From the NCBI GenBank assembly GCA_003118195.1, contig BEXV01000051.1, positions 428,123 through 492,122 on the forward strand: a stretch of 64,000 nt of DNA. The letters are read 5' to 3'. This document shows, in pieces, positions 36,044 through 51,000 of the stretch. A program made the position numbers and the translations under genes. Position 1 is the stretch's first letter; each line of letters begins with the position of its first letter. Source of the DNA: Hemicentrotus pulcherrimus (Eukaryota > Echinodermata > Echinoidea > Camarodonta > Strongylocentrotidae). Below the pieces are notes generated by a model that saw nothing but the letters and a program-made list of their open reading frames with translations, did no database searches and was not told the DNA's origin.

Positions 36044-39000
36044 ATGAGAGTTGAATCGCCGCGAAAACCAGCTGCCATGATGGTCATCAAGGGACACCTG
36101 GGGTCAACGTCCTCGGGTGGAGGACCGAGGCAATTGAAGCCTCAGCCGATCAAATCATGGACTGCTAAATCAGAAAAGGTTTATGAGAAGTCCAGGGAGA
36201 ATGGGTTTGTGCCTGCACAGCGGGGTCTGTACACCAAGACTAAGAATCCACTGCCAGTGAAGTACACAGTCAGAGGAGAATGGGAACTGCAAGAATGTGA
36301 GGTAAGATATGGATTTACATGTGGGTGTAGTGGAAAGTCATGATGAAGCCTCCAGCTGTCAAAATAAAGCAGATATGTCAGGTAGCTAGCGCAAACATTC
36401 GATCAAACAAATTATAGCGTATTTGGTGGACCAGGTATTCATGTTTAAAGCCTCGTTCATAAATGTTTGGATAAACAATTTTCAAAAGATGCTGTATTCA
36501 ATTAAAATAATACTATGGTAAGGGTAATCTGCTTACCGTACATCATTTATATAAGTAAAAGCCAGGTACATGTAAGTACAGTTAGAGGCCTCTGGTACAG
36601 GAAGCTACCATTTTTAACTCCATTTTCAAATAAATAGGTTTTGTTTTGCTGCTGCGGTGAAGTGCAATGAATGCTATACATGTACATGTATGTGCACCAC
36701 TATTAATTGGTCACCCTTTACTAGTTTGAATCTCATGTTTGTATTGAATCAGTGACAGATCGTGCAAAGATTGGGAATTTTGTTTATGGTGAAGAATATC
36801 TCAGAATATTCTGTTGACATAAAATTATGCTTTCACAACATCCTTATTTCTCTTTTCACTTCTTTAAGGCTATACAGTACACATGTATGTGCTTTATCAA
36901 TATTATTAAGGTTACACTGTATAATGATAATTTTATGTTTTAGTAAAGGCACGTAAAATTGATTCTGACACAGTTACACCCCCCTAGTCAGCGGCTTTGG
37001 GTGAAAGCTCTATTGAGGATGACAGTTAATCAATAAATAAAGGTGCGTCCAGATGATAATGGTGAAGGAGTGCACTTTCTTTTCTTTCAGATTAAACTCG
37101 GGCAAATGTACATTAAAAGTACACAACCATAGTTGTATTGATTTCAATTTTTAAACCAAAATTTGAGAACAGATGAGAGATTAAAATGTTCAAATGAGAA
37201 TGATACTTGCTATATATATGTATTAAAGGGATCGTTTAACAATGTTAAATCTGAGATACACGGCATTTGTGTTATCAGTGTCTGTGATATGGTGTAATAT
37301 TGAAGCCCTAAAAAAAAATTGCGCTTCAAAATCATCAAGAAGTGCCTCAAAAAAGTAAAAATCTTTGAGTGACCGGTTTTATCATACTCGTTGAAATATT
37401 TACTTTCCCCAGGTTATCTATTCTATAAAGAATATTTTGCATTTAAACTAAATATTTTTGATTTCTTTCTTCTTTTTCCTTCAAATTAAAAAATAAAAAA
37501 TAAAATAAATTGATTTTGCCAACCCCTGCCGAAGATTGAATGATTCTACCTGTACTTCTCATTTTCTATGCAATACATGTATTTTGATTGGTTTGTTGAC
37601 CATTGTGCTTGAAACCAGTGCAGAGTACACAAACAGACATGCTCATCCTCTCATGATAGTCACTGAAGATGAGTCTTCAGTTGCAAGTAGTCTGTACTTC
37701 ATACATTATGCTTTACTTTTGGATTGTATCTTTCCCAACAATTACCCCACAAGTAGACATGTATGTACATGTAAGCTACCATGAATTCCAAGTAATTTCA
37801 TGAATTCATGGACTCTATAATTTGGCAGTTTCATTTAGGCCTTCATGTACTACATGTATGTATAGTTGCTTCTAACTCACCTCAATAATTGAAGATGTAC
37901 TTGTGAAGATGTTACAATAATGTTCTGCAAGAAGACTAGCTTTTTATCAGATCAGTTGAATGAAGTCGAATGATAAAGAGCTATTTGGAGATTTATGGCT
38001 ATCCTTTGTACACATGTACATTTTGCTAGTACAAACTATTTGCTGTAGTCTAATATTGAACTAGATGCTCTTTGAGCAGTGCTAGAAACATTGCATTGGG
38101 ATTCATTCATACACGTGTGTACCTATGATGGACTGGACTGGCAGTGGATAATGAAGGATTTTTACTGTGCATACATTCTCATTAAAAAAAATATGTGATT
38201 GATGCAGGAGAGCTCACAAAATAGTCACATTTTTCAACTAGATGTTCTACCTACATGTATGCTGGTGTCATGGAAACATCAGTAAAACCATTCCACCGAC
38301 ACAAAAGATCAGGGTCTATTACTCAGTTATTTCGGACTGAGTCAAGTAACAATTCAACTGAAAAGGTAAATTTCTTCATATTACCAAATTCAGGTGTAAT
38401 CTTTTTGCTCTTTAATTCGTAGCATCAATGTTCATTTAGAGTTTTTTTCTTCTCATTATTGATGATGTGTTTTTACCTTTGTGATCATAAATTCCAGGAA
38501 CATTTGGCATGGCTGAACAAAGTTCTGAAGAAGAAGAAACACAAGCCTTTGACAGACTTCCGCAAAAGTGTGTCAGATGGCCTGACTCTAGTCAACTTGC
38601 TGGAAATCTTGTGTGAGTATAGTCAGTGATAACAAATACACAAGCTAGCACAAGAGCAAAGATTGCTTTAGCTCTGGAATGCTCTAAAGTGTTGTTCTTT
38701 TCTTTTTAAACTCAGAAAAGCTTTGGTAAAACATAAACATACATTTAAATGTCATTGGAAGGAATTAGTGAATGCCCTAAGCCCCCAAAGCACTTGTTAA
38801 CAGCAGCAACAGCACCAACAAAAATGATTTTACACAGTACGTGTTTTGTGTTTTTTCTTTTCAAACAGCACTCCTTTTAATTATAGAAGGGGAAAAACAG
38901 TTACATTTGTTAAAGGATACATAATTCTTGTGACACAATTAAACTACATTTAAGCCACTATTAGGGCTTGACATGAGGTTTACTTTTATCTGTCATGCAA

Positions 39001-42000
39001 TGTATGATAATGCTTAGCACTTAACCGTTTAGCACCCATATGGTTTCAGTCAATGACTGCCATTTTGCACAGCATTGATAAGTGCGAGACATGACAGATG
39101 CACAATAGGCTCCCGTCCTGGCTATCAACAATATTCCCATAACTGAAGCTAAATACAAAGAGGAGAGAGACTTGGCTTCTTTTCACTTTGTTTTCTTTTT
39201 ATTTGCAATGTGACCTTTGACCTGCTCCACCCTATTTTCAACAAAACATGACCATTCGTCAGAACTCTCTGATGAATGAATGTAAGGGACATTATTGATC
39301 TTTGCTGTAATTGGTTTGACAGATGTGACCTAGCTGTCCTACAGAAATTGGACAAAACATCTGCAAGCACATCGTAGGACTATTTTGATGCAGTAAAAGA
39401 AGACACCTTCTTGAGAAAAAAAATTTGTGGTCAACATAAACAAAATCCCGAAATAATCACATTTGCAAAATTGCTGTGATAATAGCCATCATTAGCAAAT
39501 TCAAAAGATTAATAAAGCATCTTCCATATTAAAGGTACTATGTCCCATTTGCAGGCCAAAAAAATGAAAAAGTTAAATTCCAACTGCATTTGAAAGATAA
39601 TAATAATTTAGAACTTCCCTAAAAAAAGGTGGGGCTTGAAAATGTCTTCAAGTGGGAAAATAACGACTATTAGTTGTCAAATCGACTTTAGGGCTATAGA
39701 GCCCAAAAGTAATAGTCTTGATTTTCAGACAATTGTACCAAATGGTCGTACATTTTATGCTGCGCAAAGATTCAATCAGTTTAATCTTGGCCATCACAAG
39801 AAGTGGGTTATTGATGTAGACAAATGCTCATGTACCCTTTACAACTCATTTCATGTTTGTTATTACCAAAGAAGAAAAAAAGCCAGTCAGTCACTCAATA
39901 GTGTCTGACAGTGAAGTCTAGAAAGTAAACAAGTTTCCTTGCATAATTTGAATATGAGGACACTTCTAATGTTTAAATTTCACAGATAGGACATACATTA
40001 CATATTCATAATTCCAGCAAAGTTCTACAGCATTTGAGGTTGGCTGGAAAAGGGACATAGTACCTTTAAGAGAGTTTTTTAAAATAACAATCAAGAAGAA
40101 AAAAAGGTGTAACAAGCTAACATGTTAACAATGTAGGAACATGATGGCAGTTCAGATGACTTTGGTAATTAGATGAAAAGGGAAAAGACACAATGCCTTT
40201 TAAATAAATAAATCACTATATCATATATATTTGAAACATAAATACATGTAATACAAATGAGAAATGGTATGCCCCATATCTGAAGGAATGTGTAGAATGA
40301 AGCATTAGAAATACAGTTGTTTTTTAAATACTTGCCCCAAATCATTTTGAATTTACAAACTGAGATGCCTTTCATACTGTTGTATGCTGATATTTTAGAC
40401 AGTTGTAAGCTTGGAGCTAAATCATTTAGAAAGTCAAAACATTTCCCTTTTTTTTAATCATTGGTGACTGAACTTTAAATTGCTAATTAAAGTTGGTCAC
40501 TTTTTAATGTTTGTACTCTTATACTTAGAATTGTTGTTTCTATGTGAACATATGTTTAGGGCAAACAACCAATGCACTTAAATAGGTGTGGATACTGTAC
40601 ATTTCAGAGAAACTATTTTTCTTAATAGCTCATTAATCCCTATATCTCAGAACACACGTCATCTTGTATTCTATAGCCTCTCAGTACCAGGTACAATTCC
40701 AGGGACATCTATTGAGATTATTATCCCTTCATCGTCGGAGCATGAACCTATGTTCCACTCGGTGCACTATTCGGCGCTATAATCAATACCTTCTCTTCAT
40801 TGGAATCTTGCTCCTTGTTCATTAAATATTAAGTGGTGCTCATTAGGAGAAACTGATGCGAGTTCTGAAAATTCAGGGAGGAATTGCATGCCCCTACGTG
40901 TAGGTCTTAAATTGCATTATATTGTATCGTTGTTAGATCTTTAGATTAAATGCAACTGTAGTCACAGAATGATTAAGGATGATAAAGTTGCTAGCAATTG
41001 TATTTAAGTATAGTTTTGACATGATATGTTCATATTGATTATTAATTGGAATTCCTAGGAACAATCAATATTGAATGCAGATGAATAGGAGTATGTTAAA
41101 GGAACATGTAGAATTAGAAGGAATATACAAATCTTCCTTCTTGGTTTATTTGGCTTATGGTTCATTCGTGAGGGAAATAATAAGCTTTACTTAATATAGT
41201 AAAATGTAGCCCTTGTTTGTCTTATTTATTAGTCTTTGCAATATTTCACGAACCTTCCATTTTGACATTTTACTGCACTATTCATAAAAATGGTTGTTTT
41301 TTTCTTTTATTTTCTTCATCTGTTTCTTTTGAAAACCATGTAAATGATCTCTTTTCATTCTCTACAAAATACACCTCCAACAAATAGAATAACTAAAATG
41401 AAAAAGACGTTGAAGATATTGAAAAAATATCTTATTTTTTCTAGCCACAATGAGAAAATGCTAGCGTGAAATACATGTAATATTTCACATGTAGATAGAT
41501 TGCTTAATCAGATGATCAGTTTAATTTAATTTCACATGCAAACTACATATATATGTATGGGGCTTAATTAGGCTTCTGAGAATACTGGCAGCTCTTTAAT
41601 TGCAAGGTGCATAATGATGGTTGAGTGATATAATTCATTCATGCACAGATTGTAGTAATCATCTATCTTGTCGGGGGAATACATTGTAGGCTGTTGATAG
41701 TTGACATGATACGCATAAATATTCACTTCTGAATGACAAACGCCAATAAACCAAAACAACAAAAAAAACAATGTTTGTATCAGAGCTATATTTTTAATTA
41801 TCCAGATTTAATGCATTTTTAGTCTTTTTTTAGTTTTGTGCATAAAAATGTGCCTTTACAAAAAAATAGTCACTTTATATATAAAATATTTTGAAGGAAT
41901 TTAGTTTTCTCAGATATCACTGTAGATCTCAAATTTAAGTCATGTAATCATTTGAAACAAAGATTAATTTAGGAGAGTTTTATTAAGAGCTTTATTTTTT

Positions 42001-45000
42001 GTAGCTGTGACTTGTGGTTATTTGATGATGAAGATGATGATGATGATGAGTTCAGGCACAAACCAATTGCACAAGACCCTCCAGCTAGGAAGATCATTAT
42101 GATTGAACATTGTGCATGCTCACTGCCTAAACAGCTTCTACGATGGGATTATCTTCTAACAATAGCTGGAAGAAATCAATAGCAAGACAGGAATCGATAG
42201 TCTGAAGACGTAGAGAAAGAGAGATTGGAGTGAGCGTGACTGGATAGCGAGAAGAGTCTCTTAACATGTCAATTGAATGATACACTTGACTCTTTGGGAG
42301 TATGCTGGAGTCAGTTTGGCTAGCAGTGGTTTTGCCATCATTAGTCTCAAGACTGCATCTGACAAAGATAGCATACTGTAATTGCCGGAATTTTAAGTAC
42401 TTCATTTTTAGTCAATTAATTTATTTAGGAATGAACTGGAAGTACAGTAGTATGTCATGTGTCCTCCTTTCCAAGGTGTGTTGAACTCGAAGAGTTTTTA
42501 TTAGTGGTAAGCTTTTTTACTCCAGGCACCTGATTGTTTTGGTAATTGTGTACGATTTTAAAATGAATGCTAACTAATCCCTTCTTCATACATGTATATG
42601 AAAAAAGGGACAGAGCTAGAGGAAGAGAAAGAGGGCAGGGAAGAAATAGATTCTGAAATGAGTAAAGAAAATGACCCCTCATTGATCGCACTAATTTTCC
42701 TGTACATATTTACTTAAAGCCTTCCTAATGGACTGTTGCCCCTATCAATGGGACTAAACCAAACAGACTAAATGCATTACAAGTTCATTGGCATGGCCGA
42801 TGTAGAGATAAGTATATAGTACTAGTATGTACATGACTGAGTGCAAAATATACCTACACATGCTACTTGCACAAAGGCCCTATGAAATAAAACTTTTAAT
42901 GTAAATTCCAGGCATTTATTTTTTTTTTTGGGGGGGGGGATGATGATAATTACAATGATAATTGAAAATTGCAATATGGATTCAACTTGTATTTTTCACA
43001 CATTCATATTGTTCAAAGATTGTAGATAATTGGTTTCCTCTGACAAACTCACATTACATGTACATTATGTAGCATATGCTCCACTTTTTTAAAAATTAAA
43101 ATCTATCAGATTCACTTCCCTTTCTGTTTTAAGCTAGTGATTAATCCCCTCCGTTTTGTAAGGTGCAATGTACAAAAAAGCTTACAAAACTGTTCAACAT
43201 TTTCTGTTCAAAAGCTAATCCTGAGCAAATAGCAATTATAGGATAAACTGCATGGCTAGATCCAATGATTATAAGTAGATACTTATTGTTTTGTGTTCCA
43301 GATGAACTAAAGAATTGATTGGAAACAAACACTTATGTAATGGCAAGAATGTATTCTAAGAACCTTTATACTGTTGTTACAATTACAGCTACAAAACCAT
43401 TGGATTGATATGTCGAACTCGAACTGTCAACTCTAATTGGACAAATGTCGTTTAAGTATCATGGTCAATAATATTTGGACACATTGTTCACATCCTATCT
43501 TCTTCAAGGAAATAATTTTATCTACCGGTTCTAGTTTATATAGAGTACACAGACACTACCAAGATATTAATTGGTACATTTTTGGAGAAGTGTCTTCAGA
43601 TGGAATGTGCTTCTTTTGAGTTTAGATCATGCATTGATAGTTTATATTCATATGAGGTTTGATTCTTGCTTATTGCCAAGTAAAGAAGACAATCAATGCT
43701 GTTTGAATAAGTTGCATTCAGTATGTAGTCAGTATAAAGTGATTAGTACTTTGCTGGCTTCAAAGATTTTTGTTTTCACACTCACAGTCCCTTTCAAGTT
43801 GGTGTAAAAAGGACAATTTATATTTATTATATGTCTAAGGTACTCTATTTTTTCTTTGAATCTTCTTCCATGGAATCCTCATTGGGGGAAGCTAGTAAAT
43901 ATCTTATGAATTCTAGTGGGTACCACTTCAACTCCTACATGAAGTGAATCACTCTGTGGTAAGTCGATTTGCTTGACACAACTCTCTGGCAAAATCAACT
44001 GCTATAAGACAAATATGTATGCTAGCATCACACCTCTATCTTGGTTCTGCTGAAAACCTTGGCGAGGTATTAAAGTCGTCTCCATCTTCTTTGTGCCATC
44101 GACCTTCCATCCCACATCTCTGTGACAACCATTGCCTTAGCCCTTTTCTGGAGCCTATTGATTTCCTCATGGAGAAGGTATTGATTACTTTGTCTTTCTG
44201 TTGAAGACCGTTTACTGTGAACCAACAATGATGGGATAAACTACAATTACGGTGGATGATGAGTAGCCAATGAAGGCTCTTTAGATGCGATTGATATATC
44301 CTTTAGAGACAGGTTAGGTTAGTGATCAGAGAGGGGACATACTACTGAGCTTTCTTCAAGTCCTGAAGCAAGTTGAGTGTCCTTTTTGTCCATTGAAAGG
44401 ATTCATTAAGTGTTCTATAGCTCACCAACAAGTAATGAGTGAGCAGACAATAGAGGTCTAGAACTCAAGGTAAATGGGTTTGTGTCCTTAGTGGAAAGAA
44501 GAGACAAAAGCAAATTGCCTTTTAAGATAGTTGAAAATTGATGAGTTGTTTTTACCCCAGACAAAATCTGACAATCAATAAATCAATGAAATATTTACTA
44601 CATTATAAACACATCATGAAAACATGACAGATATCGTGAAATTACAACTGTAGATCATGCACCGGAAAAATCCAGATATAGAAATATGAATTTGATGAAA
44701 TAGGATAGTGGAACTCAAGACATTTAAATTGAGCACAAATATTATGAAGCTAATTTGTCCCCTGGGACTAGTTTGATTATAGTTTGATCTTGTATAAATT
44801 ACAGTTCTTTATAAAGATAAAGATAGATCAAGTAAAGAAATCAATACCATTGCTATGTATACTACAGTCATTATGATTTATGAGCATTGTGATTCTGTTT
44901 ACCCCTGTAGATCATCCAAGAAGTGGGGTCAAATGTCACAAGGTATTGAATATCAAATCCATGTAGTGCACTATGAAATATTAAATTTCAGTGTACCGTA

Positions 45001-48000
45001 GTTTTGCGTTAAGTCAGAGTTTAAATGCATTTACATGTCTGTATTATTTTGTAGAGCTTATTGAAAAAAGGTATGTGCAAAAACTTGAGAAAATTATATG
45101 GATTTGATTGGATGACAAAGAATTGGACATGGACCTACACATATTCACAATGCACTACTCCTATATATTACTTGTAAATTTTGAGGAACATAAAGAACAA
45201 AATTACATACATTTGTATCAATTTTAACAAGCTTCAGGTATATATTTACATGTAAAATCGTAATGTTTTTGTCATATAACACATAGAATTGAAATCTGTA
45301 GATTCAAATTGTGTCTAATACACATGTACTATTTAAAAATTAAAATGATGCTGCACATTGGTTTGAACAAAAATGGTATTCATGTATACATGAATATGTA
45401 CATCTACATGTGTATTTACTACCGGTAAGTACTTGCAGAGAAATATAAGCTATACATACATGTACTATGTAAGATTTTTTTTTCAAATATAAGCCATAAT
45501 TACAGCCTGATATATTAGTACATGGTGGGTTAAAAGACATGTAAGTTGTGTAAAAGACTAGACCAACATATCAAACCAGCAGGGAATAACATGCTGGGCT
45601 TTAAGAATATCCCAACTGTTCTACCAAACAACAAAACACATCCATGCATACATGTACAGGACTTTGTAGAAAATCCTGTTTCATATCTGGAACAATTTAG
45701 GTTGCCATGGCGCTCTCCAAATCATATTACTTCAATCTTGCAGCAAGTTTGTTTCTCTAGGAACTTAAGATAGGGATTTGGATTACTGCGTCCTTTCTTA
45801 TGAGCTGGAATGTGAGCTGTTGTCATGGTTTTGTAAGTAACGGTGATTGATTTTGAGATCTTTAGGTAAAGTCTGACTGCTGGAGCTTTTCTTTGGTTTA
45901 GGCTGTTCTTCATGAATGCAGTAAGTCAAGAATACCAGACTGGCATGCAGGGCCTGTACAATCAACAATAGTTGCTATGTTGACTTTTAAAATAAATTGG
46001 TAAACCTTTCATAAATTCATGTGCATTTTATGCCATGGACATGACAAATGCTGGGTGTAGACAGAATTAATAACATTTTTGTGTGGTACCGGTAATCTAA
46101 ACGATTAATTACTTGAACTTTTTAATAATGATTATAATGTACAGTTATCTCTATTCTTGTTTTTGTCCTTATCTTTCAGGCATGGATGCCATTAGATCAC
46201 TGATATGTATATACATGTAAAGTAATATGCAATTCAGTTACCTATTTTGTCCAACCTATACATATGTCAGGAATTTGGAAGTCCACCACTATCATCCTTT
46301 ATAAAATTGATGTAGTTATACTATTCCTTCAAATATGAAGATCTAAAATTTATACAGACCCAGTTTTGGTTTGGGTTTAACAGAGACATGAAATTATTAT
46401 ATAAAAAAAGCAGAAATGTGTTAGAATTTTACGTGTTAAGGTTCATCCGTATTTCATGAGACATCTGGCATTAAATTTTAAATATATTGTTTAAAAATAA
46501 ACAAAAAATGAACAACATACAGACACCTTTATATCTAGAAACTTACCATTCACACATTATATGACAATCAAATGTACGTTTTAATTGAATTGAGATGGAA
46601 GCTATACAAAACAAAATATAGGAATCAAATATCTCTTCATCAAATCAATCATAAATGTAATACTTTCTGTGTTACCTTAATAATACCAAATTTGAGTATC
46701 TTACTACCTGATAATATATTGTGAAATGAGGTATATTCAATAATAATGATAATGATAATAATAGCTCACATTTATAATGCGCCCAATACTTTGTTTCTAG
46801 GTGTAGCAAGAAATAATGCTCTGAAGTTATACTCTGCAGGCTGCATAAATGCAGCTCTTGAGTTGATCATTTTTATTCATAAAAACCCACAAACAGATGC
46901 CATGATACAAGCTGATTGAACTAAATAACAGCCTAAATCAGGGCGTATATTGAGTTAATCTTCCCATCCACACCTGCGATATTGAATCATAATGAAAAAC
47001 ACCATTCATTTGCTTGGGCAGAGATCTGGGGGATAAACAGGTTAGAATGGGAAACAGGTGACCTGAAATAAATTGATAATCTTTTTGTATACTTCTTATA
47101 ATATGAACCAGAAGGCATATTTTGGATTATAGTTTCAAAAAGTACAATAAGTATATCAATGGAAATTGAATATAGCTGTGGTTTACATTAGATTGGCAAT
47201 TTAGATTTTATTTCACAAGATAATGTGTGCATAATTTATCTACAGAAAATGATATGTGATATAAGCCTCTGGATAGAGGCATGAATAAACTATATCCTCA
47301 TTTTTAATTGCTTCTATTTTGGGGTTATTAATGTCAAAGATCAGAAGCATTCATTTAGTGCTTTTTCAGTGAGAAAGAGAGGGATGGGAAGAAAGAATTT
47401 CTGATACATGTACTGATTGCCAGAAGCATATAAATAATGGTTGGCTATCTCTAACAGTTGAAGTTATGAAAAGATGTATAATTTTAATTTATGACATATG
47501 ATAATGCTTTAACCACAAGTCATTTATCATGCGATAATATTGTCTTGTTTGACAAGATGATGAAAAGTTTTGTATGAGTGGGTGCACTTCTATTTCTGGA
47601 TGTAGTACATTGTTTGCACACATGATAAAACTACATGCATGTACCAATGGGAGATAGTGATGTTGAATAGGGGGGGGGGGGGNNNNNNNNNNNNNNNNNN
47701 NNNNNNNNNNNNNNNNNNNNNNNNNNNNNNNNNNNNNNNNNNNNNNNNNNNNNNNNNNNNNNNNNNNNNNNNNNNNNNNNNNNNNNNNNNNNNNNNNNNN
47801 NNNNNNNNNNNNNNNNNNNNNNNNNNNNNNNNNNNNNNNNNNNNNNNNNNNNNNNNNNNNNNNNNNNNNNNNNNNNNNNNNNNNNNNNNNNNNNNNNNNN
47901 NNNNNNNNNNNNNNNNNNNNNNNNNNNNNNNNNNNNNNNNNNNNNNNNNNNNNNNNNNNNNNNNNNNNNNNNNNNNNNNNNNNNNNNNNNNNNNNNNNNN

Positions 48001-51000
48001 NNNNNNNNNNNNNNNNNNNNNNNNNNNNNNNNNNNNNNNNNNNNNNNNNNNNNNNNNNNNNNNNNNNNNNNNNNNNNNNNNNNNNNNNNNNNNNNNNNNN
48101 NNNNNNNNNNNNNNNNNNNNNNNNNNNNNNNNNNNNNNNNNNNNNNNNNNNNNNNNNNNNNNNNNNNNNNNNNNNNNNNNNNNNNNNNNNNNNNNNNNNN
48201 NNNNNNNNNNNNNNNNNNNNNNNNNNNNNNNNNNNNNNNNCCCCCCCCCCCCCAAAGATTAGATAATTGCTGTCATCATATTTCTGAATACTTGTTAATC
48301 CCTTCCAGTCAGTCGTGACTTATGAAGACTCCTGAATAGTATTTGATCATTTGTTATCATTATTCTAACTACGTATTCATAAGCACACATTGATTGATAT
48401 AATCCTATTCAATTTCTGCACTTGGAAAAAAATAGAAATTCATACATGTTTGTTAATCTACTGCAACACTCACATACCGGTACATGTTGGTATGTGAATG
48501 CAGTTACTCTTGATACTTTGATATCATTCATCTACTTCAGCTGCTCTTTTCAAAGGGAAAGTAAATGAAAATTGTAGCAATGTTTTACATTTGATCATGT
48601 GCTCTGCTGGAGGGTATGAATGGATGTGCAGAGAATGCATGTAACCTTGAAGAAGAAAGGTTTATTCTGAAGTTTTTGACTGTCCTTTAGATATGGAACA
48701 CATTTCAGTCCAACATTATCCAATGATCTGCTATACATGCAACAATATGTACCTAAGCTTTTAAAATCTTGAGAGCAAAAGAAAGTGTATGAAAATTTTA
48801 CATACAGGCATCCACATTCACTATTTTTATATTTTGCACATTGTGTGTTGCCAACTGTCACTGCTGTGATGAAACATATAATCTGATCTCCTACTGATGG
48901 TAGTCAAAGAAGACTGGGAGCTCACAGTAGTAATCGTTTCTGTCACGCTCCAAGCATCTCTGAAACCTGGTATTGAAAACCATTGAAGCAATCTAGTTGT
49001 GTTGACTCTAACCATGGTAGCATCTCGAGTTCTCTTGTAAATCTTTTGTCCAGGTTTTTAAACTTTCCCAACACTTAAAAGGCTTACCACTAACCTATGA
49101 ACTTCCAATCTTTTTGACAGTCTTGTTGTATACCGTGAATATTATTCCAGTATGTTTTATGGGTGTATAATAAACTTACAAGTTAGTTAGATCACTTCTA
49201 TCAGTATGATCCTACAAAATAAAGATTCTTTAAAAAACATATTGCACCACCTCATCTAAAATCTACCCTACATCCAATTGAAATCAAATTTGTCTATTTT
49301 GAGGGGGTATAGAAATTCAGTCCTGTCAGTACATTTTGTAGTCATGGAAATGTTATTACACTTCTCTTCTTGCTAATCTATATGCTCAAAGAAAATTTTA
49401 AGATAACTTAGAGAATATTTTTGACACTTCAGAATTCAGATTTGCTTGAGACCCTTGAGCAGTTTGGCTGCCTTTAATAGCTTTGTAGTCAGGAAGATGT
49501 TTTGACTTGAAAAGTAATCTGTGACTAAGCTCTCAAGTTTTGACCATAAAGAGCCTTATAATACATGATTGGGCACTCTGGATTATTACTCTTTACAAGG
49601 AAGCAATTTACAAAAGAATAAAAGTCCTTTACTTTACTTTTCTTTGCATAGCGAATTGGCACGATTTTTAATTCCACAAGAAAAAAAGGGGAAAAAAAAA
49701 CTTTCTTTGAAGCTTAAACAGTACCGGTACAGATAGTTTAAGACACCATCATATAACTTATTCATAAGGTTTCAAACATTGTCTTTAATAATTCAAATAA
49801 ACGGCCATGACAGAGCAGAAATTAATGATATTGTACAGTTTCATTCCATTCAATTATAACAATAACCCAGACAGCATAACATGCGATACAACAGAAGCGA
49901 CCTTTGACAGGGCAAGAGCAGTTGGGTGTAAAGAACATTCTGTGTATTGATCATGTTAAAGAATGTTTGTCTTTTGTCTTAGTCATGAAAAAGATACTCC
50001 TCCTTTCCCAAGCATTACTAAAGACATTAAAGGAGTTACATAATGCTGTTTGGAAGAGGATTTAAATGTTCATTGATATGTCTTACCCAAGTAAGCAACT
50101 CAGAGAACATGTGAATGATTGTCAAAACTATACTAATTAATTATTCCATAGATATTGATGATTGAAAATCATTTGTCATGTTTATTAACTAAATGTATGA
50201 AATGTACATGTAGTTTTCAAGAACTGCTATGTTTACAATGCTTTTTTAAGTGTATAGTGTATTATGTTGGTAACAAGTGATAAATCTTGTATATGATGTA
50301 CATGTAGAGGACAGAAAAGCACAATTGTTGTGCATACTATAGACAAGAATTTAAACACGTCTACAGAAGCTCTAAGAATAAATTAGATATTGATAGGGTC
50401 AAATATAAAAGTTGCAGCCCACAGTAAACCATATTTTTTGTTTATCTAGTTCTTTTAGTAATTGTTTTTCGTTTTTGATCTTTTGTTATTCCTTCTAGTT
50501 AATGAGAAGATACAAGGAATACAGACCCGTCCCATCATCAGAGCTCAAAGAATTGAAAACATTCATCTATGTCTACGCTTCTTGCAGATCAAGGGCTTTG
50601 ATACCAGAGGGGTCAATGCTGAAGGTACATATGACCATCTGTTTTTTTTTTCATTTGTTATGTATGCAGGTCTGAGTTACTATTGTATTAATAAGGTCTG
50701 CAAATACAGACTAATATGCACAGCATGCATCATACACACATGCACTGCATTGTATGTGTATAGGCACAGACACATCATCAGGACTGGAACTGAAGAAATA
50801 AAAGAGTGAACATGCACTCAGAGATAACTCTTTAAAAGATGACTTTATTGNTTAGTCTACATTTGAATAATGATCATTGTGACCAAATGTCAAAAATCAT
50901 CTTATAATCTCTATACAGGGCAAAGAGAACCCCCAAAAGATTTAATGATATTCCTTTAGTCAGCAATCAATCTGATGGTTGAAATTATGAAAAAGAAAGA

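Larger units (their letters stand above)
38613..50498 (+). other. Long intron of the CH-SAM gene
   Basis: About 11.9 kb between two CH-domain exons. It holds the second TTAA element (39533-40065), a GAT run near 42024-42050, an ATAAT-type repeat fragment (46735-46800) and an assembly gap (47683-48240). Open frames inside it (for example 45546-45773 and 44019-44204) lack support. An exon hidden in the gap cannot be excluded, but the flanking exons join in phase and in domain order. Confidence 0.75.

Noticed and set aside
47590..48262. Open frames crossing the second gap
   Set aside because: Same artefact; no supported coding sequence on either edge.
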